DNA from: Gavia stellata
Lineage: Eukaryota > Chordata > Aves > Gaviiformes > Gaviidae
Assembly: GCF_030936135.1 (NCBI RefSeq)
Contig: NC_082594.1
Coordinates: forward strand, 105,129,020 to 105,193,019
Length of the DNA stretch: 64,000 bases
Direction of reading: 5' to 3'
Position 1 is the first letter of the stretch, and the number at the start of each line of letters is the position of its first letter. The translations under genes and the position numbers were made by a program. Positions 11,801 to 23,600 of the stretch are shown piece by piece. Below the pieces are notes generated by a model. The model ran no database searches. It was not told the DNA's origin and saw only the letters and a program-made list of their open reading frames with translations.

Positions 11801-12819
11801 GGGTACAGCAGCGCGTGTGCAGTGTGTGCCTGGGCTGTGTGACCAGTGCGGGCACAGCTCAGGACAGAGGCAGGGGTGTTGCGCGCAGAGTTCACACTAG
11901 CCTTCCACACCTAATCAGTGGTGGGGGGTGGGCGGTGTGCCCCACATTTCGGTTCGTCGAGCCAAGTAGGAAACAACTTGAAGGCTCTGATGTTTGTAAA
12001 TGTTTGCCTTTCCTTCTGGGATGGGTTAACTACAGACACTATAGCCTAATGGCCTTATGTGAGCAGTGGCAAAGTATGCCTGCCTGCCTTGGCCATGTTA
12101 GCATCTCTGAACAGGCAGTCTGCATGACACAGCTTTATCCCATCTCTCTCTCCTGCCTTGTCAGACAGAGATTTGCATTCAGGCTGGCAGAGCTCTGTTT
12201 TCAGTGTTTCTACTGCTATACTTTCTCTCTTTTAAAATGGTCTTTTCTGAAATTATTGTCATTTCATTTGGAAATCGTTAGATTGATATTATTAATAAGT
12301 ACTAACATATGTTTGGATTTGGCTGTTGACTGCACTAAATGATAGCATTTAACATTCTGTTGATTGTTTCTGAAGACACAGTTATTTGTTACAGCTGTTT
12401 CTTTAAAAGAGTGTGTTTCTTTGTAGTCACCTCATACACATATTTAATAGTAAACGATACCCTAAAAGTAAACACATGTGGCAGTTTGTGCAATAATTAT
12501 TGGTATATAGCAAAGACTTTTATTACATTACTCATTCAAAAATCTTCTTACAGTTACAAAATGGATCCTTTATAAAATGTGAAGACTCTCTTCCCCCCTA
12601 CTTAAACACTGCTGAATGCTCAGTGTTACCCAGCATCATACTCCAGTGGGAAGCTACTGGGCATTTCAGAGAGACTGGAATTTGCCCAGGCTTTAGTGCT
12701 TTTGAAAAGCTTAATCAGAAAAGACCCATGTGCTACTTAGTCCACTAGCTCATACTGTTCTAAAGTTTCTTTTTAGAGAGAGGATGAGCTAGAATCAAGT
12801 TAGATCCACTTGTTTTAGG
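8820..12819. other. Intergenic, no gene seen
   Basis: AT-rich. At 10198-10566 both strands are open for about 120 codons over the same interval, but neither product is recognisable. A short tandem duplication of AGAGCTTTGCTG lies at about 11765-11795. The 175-codon frame at 11815-12342 starts in a locally GC-richer stretch and has no family features. Confidence 0.6.
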
Positions 12820-12990
12820 TACCTACCATTGTACTGAGGTCTTTATACACCTATCACTGTGTATGTTTTGGTGGAGTTATTTCATTTTTCATCTGCTTCA
12901 CTTTACTTATATTGAATGTCATCTACCCTGCTGATTTTTTTTTTAATAATCTATTAATCTTAATATCAGTACAGTTCTCCTGAGTGATTG
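12820..12990 (-). mobile_element. Ancient CR1 fragment, antisense
   Basis: Resembles the reverse-transcriptase region of an old archosaur/turtle-type CR1 read on the minus strand. The core at about 12850-12930 (ending TTGAATGTCATCTACC) is clearly similar to 14425-14505, which makes the two a dispersed pair. It is heavily mutated with no open frame. The edges are uncertain, especially the right one, where sequence fades out before the CR1 tail at 13085. Confidence 0.55.
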
Positions 12991-13084
12991 GTGATATTAA
13001 ACCAGATGATCAGGGCAATAAAGCATAGTCCTGGCAACTGGTGCCAGGTAAGAATGTAGCCCTGAGCAAAGTATTGCTCCACGT

Positions 13085-13140
13085 GTTCTCCAGAGATCCC
13101 TTCCAACCCAAATTATTCTATGTTTTTGTGATTCTATGTT
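13085..13140 (+). mobile_element. CR1 LINE 3' tail fragment
   Basis: A very short relic with the CR1 end signature: CCAGAGATCCCTTCCAACCC, then ATTATTCTATG and a final GATTCTATG. Its CCAGAG lead-in is the variant seen in other CR1 subfamilies than the 8.7 kb fragment. It cannot code for anything. Confidence 0.8.
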
Positions 13141-14184
13141 TATTTGCCCCACAGACAAGTTTTATTCTGACCTCTGGTTTAGGATTTTTGTTTGTATTTA
13201 GGCATTGTGATTATTAGACACTTTTTATTTATTGCTCAGTATTGCTGATTTTCTGCTATCTAAGGAGAACATAAATGACTCCTACATATAGGTAAAACTG
13301 ACATCTTAAATGTAGATGTTATTAATAAGAAACTTAATATAATTCTTGAAGTAGTTAAACTGTAGCAAAACTACAGCTGAAAAGTTCCTGCTTTGGGTTT
13401 TAAGTCTGAGACTTCTTTGTGCTCTGTTGTATGTTGGAAAATAAAATGTTCTTCAGCATATAGAGAATGATTTTTACAAATCAGGTGGATTATATAAGCA
13501 CAATGACAGTCCTTGTTTCTTAACAAAGGAATCTGATGCTGATATTCATCGAGACTAAAAGTATCTGAAAATTTGCCCTGGCAAACTCTGGGAATCTTGT
13601 GCCAAGTTTCTCACTCCTGCCTACTTGGGAAGGTGAAACTATCTCCAAAAAAACCCTGAGGAACAGCGTGGAGCTAGCCCTTCTAGCTAGGAGAGAACAG
13701 CTAGAAGAAAGATATCCCAACTATTATTCATTTACCGGATCTCTGGCAGGTTGTTTCAGGGTCCTTTTCTTTCTCTACACCTTCTCCCTTCCCAGGTGTG
13801 ATGAAGGGTAGGTGCATGAGGCTGAGGACCTGTGAACTGGAGCAAATTGCCTGGGGAGATGGTCATTCTGAACCCACACCCATTACTCTGGGTTACCTGC
13901 CAAACCTCTGGTGAAGACAATGACTTTAAGGCCAGGCACACATCTATGCCTACAGGGAGAGATGTGGCTTCCTGTCTTGCAGAGCTATTTTTCTGTAGTT
14001 GGTCAGTAAGCTTCACGTATGGGAAGGCTGCAGACCAGAAGGCTATCTATATTGGGTTGCCTATCAAGCTCACTGATTATTTTTAGAAATTATTTGGTAA
14101 TTACAGTGTAATTTCACTGGTGCTCCCTAGCTCTTCTTGTGACTTTTTTTTTTATTTCTGTATTCACTTTGCCTGTATCACCTG
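13141..14184. other. Intergenic between two CR1 relics
   Basis: No gene or recognisable repeat. The sequence separates two antisense fragments of the same old CR1 segment. It may include further CR1 sequence too decayed to read by eye. Confidence 0.5.
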
Positions 14185-14645
14185 TGAGTTTATAGACTTT
14201 TATGGTATCACCCTCCAGCCATCTCTCCTCTAAGCTGTGCTTCCTCTCTCCAACAATGTGAAGAGTAGCATAGCAGTGTCCTCTGGTTTTGTTCTCCATT
14301 CTTTCCTAAAATTTTCTGACGTTGTGCTCATGTTTTGGTCAATGTGCAGCAATGAGTTATATTTAAAGAACCATCTGTACCATCTATAAGGTCTCCATGA
14401 AATTGCTATTTCTTTCTTGAGGACCTATCATCATTGTATATGTATTGTTGGAGTTATTTAATTTTAGATGTACTTCACTTTATTTATGTTGAATGTCATC
14501 TGCCATTTTTTTAAATCACCATACTTTGAGATTCCTCTGGTGCTCTTTAACTACCTGGAAGTTGATTTTTATAGCCTTAGTGAGTATTGTCACTTCACTA
14601 TTCAATTTCTTTTGAGGTCACTTAGGTCTATGTTGAACTTCACAC
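14185..14645 (-). mobile_element. Ancient CR1 reverse-transcriptase fragment, antisense
   Basis: Read on the minus strand, this matches the order of landmarks in the C-terminal half of ORF2 of old CR1 elements. The landmarks are the region around 'LEKRRL' and 'YK' (near 14195-14235), then the segment specifying an MM-G-L-type start to the thumb domain (near 14420-14460), then the K-C-rich FN-K block (near 14480-14510), with the polymerase active-site surroundings near 14575-14645. It is riddled with stops and indels. It duplicates the consensus segment also present at 12.82-12.99 kb, so the two are separate insertions or a split duplication. Confidence 0.65.
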
Positions 14646-17600
14646 AGTCTCTGCATCTATGCTTGCTAGGCTCTGCTGGCTACAGGGTGCCTTGTTGAGG
14701 AGGCTCCATTTAGGCTACCTGAAGGGTAAAGAAACGTTTTATTAAATCCACATTGAAGAACAACTTTTCTGGCCCCTTTCTCTCTTTTACCTGAACAACT
14801 ACAAAATGCGTTTGACAATTTCATATATGAAGGGAAGTTAAACATTGTAACCTGCAAAAGCTTTGAATATTTGGTAACGGGGGAAGTGCAGTGGTTGATG
14901 CATGTTGCTCCCTGAGTGTAATCAAACACATCCCTCCAGTCACAAGACTGCATCACTTTATCTTCGCTGGCTGTGGGCCTTGAACCGCCTCCTCTGTTAC
15001 TGTCCGATCCAAGGCTGGACTGCACCTTCCTCCCTCCCCACCCGCAGCTTCCAGCCACAATGAGTGCAGCTGGTCCAGCCTCAGCTGCAGGTCGTCCCTT
15101 TGGAGCTGTGACAATCGGCTAGGTGGCATGGACAGCTTCCTCAAAACAAAGCACAATAAAATCAGCACGAAGTGAAAGACCAAGGTTAATAATTTCTTTT
15201 TCCTAAGCTGAACTCCATAGCAACAGCTGAGGCACGTTTGCCTTGTCCCACTGCTGCCCCCGAGCTTGCCACTGTCTCCCCTGGCAAAACCTCTGCAAGC
15301 CTTCCGGATTATACCTGCAGCCTCCTCTTTTCTGCAGAGCCAATTTTTAACAGATCGCTTAGATCTTCTTTCTCTCAGGTAAATCAGGACTGTCACAGGG
15401 CAAGACCAAGGCCTTCTCTGTGTTTCTAAACATAGGGTATTAGACATACCGGAACGCTCCTCGTGGAGTCCATTGCTTTACGTTCCCTAGGGGTGCACTT
15501 AGGTAATCTTGTACAGCCGCCTTTCATTTAATTCTGTTCATTTTGGCAAAGGGTTCTGCAACACTTAACAGTGCAATCAGACCAGACACATTATTCCTAA
15601 AAGCACCAGAGATTTATAGCACACTTTTTTGGTTCACCTCAGTGCATTTGGGAAATCACACTACTTAGTTTTGTAAGCATATCTGCTGTTTGATTTACAG
15701 TACTGTGATTGACTCCACCAATTTTACTGAGTTTTATGGCTTCACTTTTTGCTTTGATATCATACCTCCTGGATCATGTCGATATGAGAATCTCATTTAT
15801 AAAAATAAAAATTTCCAAACCTCATGAGTCTGGACAGAAACTGGAAAGTAAGACCACATTTCAATGAGTAAAGGAAAACAGAAAAACCAGAAAGTTACTT
15901 ATATACCTAAAATAATCACATTTTCCTTTTGAAGGCAATAAGGGCATGTGGCCATAGGAGTGTACAAATTCATAACTTGGAACACCTGGAATTAGCAAGA
16001 CTGAAAAAAGGCATTTCTTAGAGCGGGGTGTTGGGCTTTGTTTGCCTGTTCAGAAGACAAAAAGAAAGTGAGATATTTGGCAACACAAAGCTCTTGTATG
16101 GGAGGGGGTTTTGTGGTTTTTTTTACAGTGCATGTCAGTTTCATGCAGGCAGCCCAAGATGAATGAAACATGAGATTATTTTTTTCCTTTAGTGAGAGAT
16201 GTATCTGAGGAGACTGGAAAGAGAAGTACCTCAGAAGGCTATAGAAAGAAGGCATTGCAATGTCTATTGATTGATAACCAGTCCAGAAAGTAATTGCATT
16301 GAATGCTCATAAACCTCCTCAAAATATCACTTGAACAGAGGGAAGAGACAATAATGATTAATATCTGGTTGTCCAGACTACTATTTCACTGTAGCTTCTT
16401 CAGTATTTTCTCGAGAGGTCTTACCTGTATTGGCTTAGGTTAAGGTATTGAAAATGTTTCAGATGTGCAAGTTATTACTTCTGCTAAAGGAAAATTGACT
16501 CTATTATTTGAAGGCTCCTTCCTATGACTTTTTTACCAGTCATTACAGAAAAATACAGGCAGAAGAACATAAAGAAAAAACCTTATAAATACAGCTCCAG
16601 AATATAAAACTGAATCTAAATACTTGAACGAACAGAATTAGATGTTATGATCTCATTTTTTAGCTGTATGTGGATTTCTCTATAATGAATAGTCCACCAA
16701 ACTATATTCAAACCCCATCCTTTTTTACAAGCATTGTAATATGGAGTTTTTTAAATGATTGTGCTAGCACTGCCGTATAATAAAGTGCAGAAATATGTAC
16801 AGATTATAAAAAAAGTTTTCATAACTGGGCATAAATAGAGCTTTTGGAGAAAGTCAATGGTGTCACAGCCATGTCAGAATTCACTGGTCTGTCTCTTAAC
16901 TTTTATCTAAAAAAATCGATTTTATAGACAATAAGAAAATCCTTGCAGCATACATTTGTAGTAGTATATGCACTGTGCTAGTGGCAAAAGCCAGCATCTC
17001 GTCTTGCAGTAGGACAGTATCAGAAGTATTACTTGATTTTTCAGACGTGCCTCTGTGTATCATCCCTTGATGTCTAAATCTAACATAGCCATTTATGGTA
17101 TTGCACACTCTTTCCAGGAGATGCTTTTCCTGCAGGGAACTCTCTCTGGCATTACAAAGCAATGATGGATTAACCGTCTTCTATAGTGTTTCTGCAAGTA
17201 GCAGTCAATGTGGTTTTAAATATGGAAAACTAGTATTATCCAATCACCCCCTTCTTTTCAGTATGGGGAAATTTTGTTGTTTCTTTTTTATGAAGAGTTG
17301 CATAATGATGGTGAAAAAGAAAGGAACGCAGTATTTATGGGAATGGAAAGCAGGAACATGAAGTATTAGATTTTCACTGGACTCCACCTGTGAAATGATG
17401 CACGACAAAGGGGTACTCACGTTTTAGTTTGTGATCAAGGTTCTTATATGCCATGGCTTTGGCAATTTCTCTAAATAGGGCTGTACATACATTCTGCATT
17501 TCAGAAAGCAACCAGTCACTATTTGAAAATTGGAGGGAAGGAGGAGATTGTTTCTCTACCATTTCTTCTTGCTTTTTCTGCCATGCCTCTTTTCCTTTTC

Positions 17601-20600
17601 TTATTTTGCTATGGAAGTGAACAGAAAGTGAGGTAGAAGGGAAATAATAAAAATGGATCTATGCGTAGCTAGCACAAAAAACTTGGTAATTTGTTCTGTG
17701 TGAGTATTTGCATACCCAAAATGTTCACAAAGATTAGATTAAAAAGGATTTATTTACAAAACTATAAAAAGTTGGCACTGAAGTTCTGTCTACTATGGTA
17801 GGGAGTATTGATATTATGAACTTGCTCCAGATGCTGACTTTTAATTCCTATGTTTTTCTCAACCCATTTTGGAGGGTTTTGACATACGTTCTTTAACAAT
17901 CCACTGCAATCAAACACGCAGATCTGTTCAGAAGCGAAGGAAGAATGCAACTTGTGTAACATTGTTATGTTCTTACAGTCACAGTGTCCTTGTCTCTGAG
18001 TGATTCACTTCCATTAAATGAAGAAAGTAAGATTCAAATGGGTGAGGTGATGTGGGGTTTCAAGACAGTGATGTCCACATCTTTTTACCCATTCCCTTCA
18101 AAGGTCTAGTGTGGAGACACATAGGAAATCATAAAAAAGCCTGAATGGACCTTTGGACCCATTTAACAGCCCCGAGAGCCATGTAGTAACTCTTCATATG
18201 CTCCAGACCTCCACCAGCGGTATCACTGGTGTCCATGTGGATGAGCACCATGTAATAGCAATGGGCAAGCCTCAACAACATCCCAGATCAGAGCCCCCAG
18301 CAGCAGCAAATCTGCAAAGACAGCAAGCCAGGTCAATAAATGAGTGCCTATGAGTGCCTAACTATTACTAATTTACATGACTGAAAATGTTAAAGTTCCC
18401 AAAACTTTTAAAAAAAGCTATGGAAAGAGAAAGACAGAACTTCTAGACACTTATTTAGGAGGAGTCGGGAAGGGAAAGGAAGTTTCCTTATGCAACAAGG
18501 ACTTCTTTTATTTCTTATTTTTGCTCACATTATTTTTAAGATAGCCCAAAACTGGGACTTTTACACAAAGCGAAACTATACAAGGCCACCACAACACAGA
18601 TAAAAATACTAAGGCAGTCAGAGAAAATTACTTTTTTATCTGATTACTCTTTTTTTCCTCAGCTGGGTCAGGTTGTCACTATAATTCTCTTTCTCCCTTT
18701 CTCTGTCTCAAAAAAGGACTTTGCTGATCACATATGATAGGATCATCAAACTTGTGAAAACGAATTGTGTGAACTTATGCTATCTACTGATAAATTTTAT
18801 TTGAACCTGAAACGCTCCTTAAACAACTTCAGAAAGTCAGTAGGCACTGGATACAGACAGGTCAAGAAACCTCTAATAAAAGCTTAATAAACCTTTGTTA
18901 GCTCACAGATGAGGCTTGATCTCAGACAAAACTCTTCTTCCCTTCAAGTAGAGTATTTCATGCTGGTCCAATAACACTTCAGTGAAGATCAGCTCTTCTG
19001 CTTCTTAGGTGTTGTTCCGTCCTAAAAGCGAGACCATGTTGAAAATGTAAATTTTCTTTTCAAGTTCTGCCATTAGCACTTTTCAAGTAGCGCAGTTCCA
19101 AGGAAAAACCATCATGTTTTACCTTACAGCCTCGCTATGCAGACTCATCAGTGCTTCAGAAAAAGAGGGATTGATTTAAAATTTACAGGTAACAAGTACT
19201 TAAAAGCAGAACTGAAAGCTGATTTAAAGCTTCCAATTCAGTTTCCTAAAAAGACAAACTTCAAGTGAATGCCAACTGGTTTGCAGGAGTTGCTGACAAA
19301 ATCTGTAAATCACTGATTAGAAATATTTAGGTTGGGTTTTTTTGTTCTTTATATCTGCACTTCATATTCAGAAATTTTCATGTTCTGTCTGTCTGGGCAA
19401 GATGAAATATCTTTGTCCCATGCAAAAAATAGTGAAGAGCTGTTATAGAGCCTGACTTCTCTTCTGTTCTTCCCACTCCCAGTCCAATAAACAGAGGAAA
19501 AAAAAAAGAGACAAAATAACCACATTAAATGCCATAAATGATAAAAAAGAATTTATGAAGAGGGATTGATGACCCTAATGTGAAACCACATACAGCTAAG
19601 GCAATTTGCAAACCCAGAACAAGCAAACAGAAGGAACAGATGAGTCCCATTTGAAGTAAAACAACCTGGTTTCACATTGCTCAACATGGTGCCATTTGCT
19701 TTGGATTTTGTTTTTCCAGCCTTTAAATAGCTTACATGTTGTGTTTGAATTGTCTAGGGTTCTTGTTTTACTTTTTCTTTCATCAAGAGCTTTTAATTTA
19801 AGTCATTTCGTATAGCTTGTACCGAAAAAAAAGATACTAGGAAATTAAATGCTTTGTTGCTGTAGGCTAGTGCTTGCTGTGTGATCTTTTCTGAAATTAG
19901 CACCATAATTATTATTTGTGGTATCATGCCATGTTCAACAAATGAATGTGTTTTAAGGTTTAGTTGTCTGCACGACAGTGGCATAAGTGAGTATCAGGCA
20001 CCGTGTTCTTTTACGACTTAACGTGAATACAACAGAAGGATAATGAGTGTAAGCAGGGAAGACAAGACTCAGATCTGAGGCTGCAGCATTACAGTTTTTC
20101 TTCTTTATTCCTTTTGCTTTCTGAATCACTGTGGCAGAAGTTATAGCACCAGCAGATACTCACGCTGCTATCTAGCCTATGCAAGGCCAAACTGTAGGCT
20201 AGACAAAATTTTGCATACGGTCATAATGAGAAATAAAGATAGGTTGCTTAATGTCAAGTCTGTGCAAATCTCTAACTCCTTCCTAAAGAAATAATTTGGC
20301 TGTTTAGAGATTTAGTCTGCTTAGCAAGAAAGAGAAACTGATAAATAGGCATTACCATTTTATTTCCTGCACCAAAAATGGCACACAGGAGTGTGCTAAT
20401 GGCACACAAGCAGTGCTAAGCACCCTCCTGCTGTTCCTTTACTGTCTCCTCAGAGGTAATTTCTTTCACTTTCCTTTCTTTCTCCTACTGCTCTTCCTTA
20501 CCCCTGTGCTATTTTCATTTTCTGTTGTTCTGCCTTTCTCTTACAGGAGCCACCCATGGGCTCTAATTGGTACTAGGACCTACCGTGCTGGGCACAACAC

Positions 20601-23600
20601 GAATACAGGTGAAGAGCACTAACAAGTTAGTCCCTGCACTGAAAAACTTCCAATGTGTAGAACTATGTGTTCTCTATTTCTCTCCCTGACTTCATTCACT
20701 TGTTTAAAAGTGATTGATAGGCTGTTAAGGATATGTGAGATGAGTTCGGCTCCATATCAGCTGTAAGAGATTTTGGAAATTTCTAATGTGCTGCTGGGAC
20801 TATCCTAAGAACACAAGAGTAGAAGTAGCCTTTTTGAGCAGCCTTCATTTTATAGGAAATAATCATAATAATAAATTATCTTCTGCATCTTCTCTCATAC
20901 ACATCACCTTTTCTAGGCTGTCTTCCCCATTTTTCTTTCTGTCTGATACAGCTGTAAACTTTCAAGGCGTGGTTAGCATGATTGCGTAGGGGGCTGTGTG
21001 AGATGCTTTGCTTATGTAGCATGGAACAGATACTTGCTAGTAATAAAGTTCATGGCATCATCCATGGTCAAAAAGAGCTAGCTTGATGATTTTCACAGCA
21101 ACCAAAGGAAAAAACCAGTTAACAACAGATTTTGCACAGTGTGGTTTTTAAATATGTATTCAGGCATTGGTAAATACGTGTGGAAGGCAGGCGTGGCCAA
21201 AAGAATAATTTCTTCATTCTGCTACTCTACAATCTAGAAGTCAGTCAGAGGAGAAAACCACTCCTCTCAAAGGGAAGCTCACAGAGGGGAAGTGCCCTCG
21301 TCTGTATCTCTCTGCACTCAGCCTATGGTATCTCAGATGCATAAAGCAGCACAAGGATCTCACTGAGCCAATAGTTAAGAAAGCAAATAGAAATAAAATT
21401 ATTGACATTACTTCTAGTTGTGCCTGATGCCCCAGCTGAAAGAACAGGATTCCCATTGTGGCTGGTTCTGGACTACTATGTGGCAAAGTACCAGGACCCA
21501 CAGATACACCCCGAACGACTCCCGCTGGCATTTGTAACACCATTGACCTGGTAGCCATGGACAATTTTCTGGAGATGCTCTGGTTAGGTCTCTCACACAG
21601 CAGGGGTATTTTGGGACCACTTTCTGCTGGCTGGGCTCAGCTCAGCTGGGACATTTGTCAAAGCTCCTGGCTGAGCTTGCCATGAGGCAGCCTCACCTTT
21701 GGCCGGGAATGGCCAGGACTCCTCTTAGGCTGGGATCACAGCAGAAGCAGATGAGAGTGTTCTTAATTAACACTAACTTTTGGTTCCCTTTACCAAAGGG
21801 AAACTATATATAGATATATTATAACCAGCCCCTTCTACCTGAATGACCTTCTTGCCACAGGAGATCAGACAGACACCGTTATGCTAAGGCATCTGCCCAC
21901 CCACACAAATGCCCCCTTGGCCAGGGCTGTTAGCTTCTGTAGAACTTCTTGCCCTCCCTCCTCAGCTGTGCGTGCATCTGAGATGCTGACCGTTTCAGAT
22001 TTGCTTGTTTTCCAAATAATGAAACTAACTTCAAAATAACTTGCATAAAACATCACACAGAACCAAAGAAATTTGACCACCATAAAGCTGAGACACAGCA
22101 AGTGAACAAAATGAAGGAGTAGGGATGGAGGAGAAGACGACATGGCAATAATACAAATGTGTTAATCAGCCAGAACAGGTATGGGCAGAAAGTGACTCTC
22201 CTCCCACCATGCCCAAGGGAAGATCTCCTTGAAGCCATGCTTTCACACTGCTTCAGGACCAGCTCATGCCTGCCTTTCTCTAAGGTTAGAGACATTCCAT
22301 TCCAAGATACTAAGTAGGATCTTCTAAGAGATTTTAATGCTTTAGCTCTTGTGCTTCCTAGATAGTTATTAAAGTTCCTGTAAGAGAGTTAAGGAGAAGA
22401 GGGGGTCAACAACTTTAATGTTTGGGTACAAAATGCTGACTTGCATCCCACCTCTCCTAATGCTGCACAGTGCAGTGATTGGCACAGTTTACTTTGTAGA
22501 GAGGGCTACTTTCCAGTGATAGGGAGAGATTAGCCAATGGCAATGGTCTGGGACCTTCTAGGATGAATGATAAGATCAAAATAAAACATTGTGAGAGATG
22601 CATGACACAATTCTTAAAAAGTAGATATGGCCCTTAATGATTTTATCAGATTCATCAGTAATGCCATGGAAGCCAGTGATGTAAAAGAAAGAAAAATGTA
22701 TTTGTAAATTACGTCTTATTTTGGAAAAGGTATCAATATTCAACACTGTTGTGTTACAAAGTCTGTGGTAAAGTTCGTGCCAAACTAGAACTCACCTACA
22801 AAGTTTACAAAGACAGACAATTAAAAAGAGAATAAATTTAGTCAATTTTACAACTTTCGTCAGTCAGAAATACCATAGGATACATTCAGTTCTTTAATTT
22901 GGGGGCCAGGGATGTGAGAATAGGTTTGAAAGCAAAAGTCATCCTAGCACTGACTGCTTGACTGATACTCAGATTAATTTCAGTAAACGTAGTGATCCTG
23001 CGGGAGAAGAGATGAAATCAGGTATGACTAATCTGAATGTCAAGAGATAATAACTTGTCCCTAGTTAGAGGAGTGCGCTTTACCCAGTCCTGCCTATGTG
23101 ATGTTTCTACATCCACCATTACAATTTATTGTCATTATTATTATGCTTTTATATGTCTGGAAATGTACATAGCACCTTACACTATTAAACCTATAAGTTG
23201 CTGCTTCTTGCCAATTCAACTGTGAAACACAAAGCAATAATATCAGTGATATAAAAATTATATGATGTTTTCTATAATCTATTTATTTGGAAGAATAAAA
23301 ATCTTCATATAACATATTCTGCTCTGTTCCTTCAAAAGACAATCAGGATTCCTAGCAAGAGGAAGGAACTTTCATTAATCAAACAGGAGAAAGAGATAAT
23401 TTTGAAGATTTACTATTTTAACAGTCTAATTTGGTCATTTTTGAAGTGAGAGAACAGAAACAACATATTGAAAATGGAGGTAAGACTGAAGTTCATAGCT
23501 CCTGAATTGGTTAATATAGCTTTTAGATGTTTTTAATGAGGTGGCACCTTTGGAGATATGGCCCCTGTCTTCCTTCCTTCCCTCGCATCCCCCACATCCG

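Noticed and set aside
11815..12342. 175-codon plus-strand frame
   Set aside because: No recognisable domain, no splice or promoter support; taken as chance.
21780..21830. TATA-rich stretch beside a small hairpin as a promoter
   Set aside because: No transcribed unit or initiator context nearby; AT-rich DNA yields such strings by chance.
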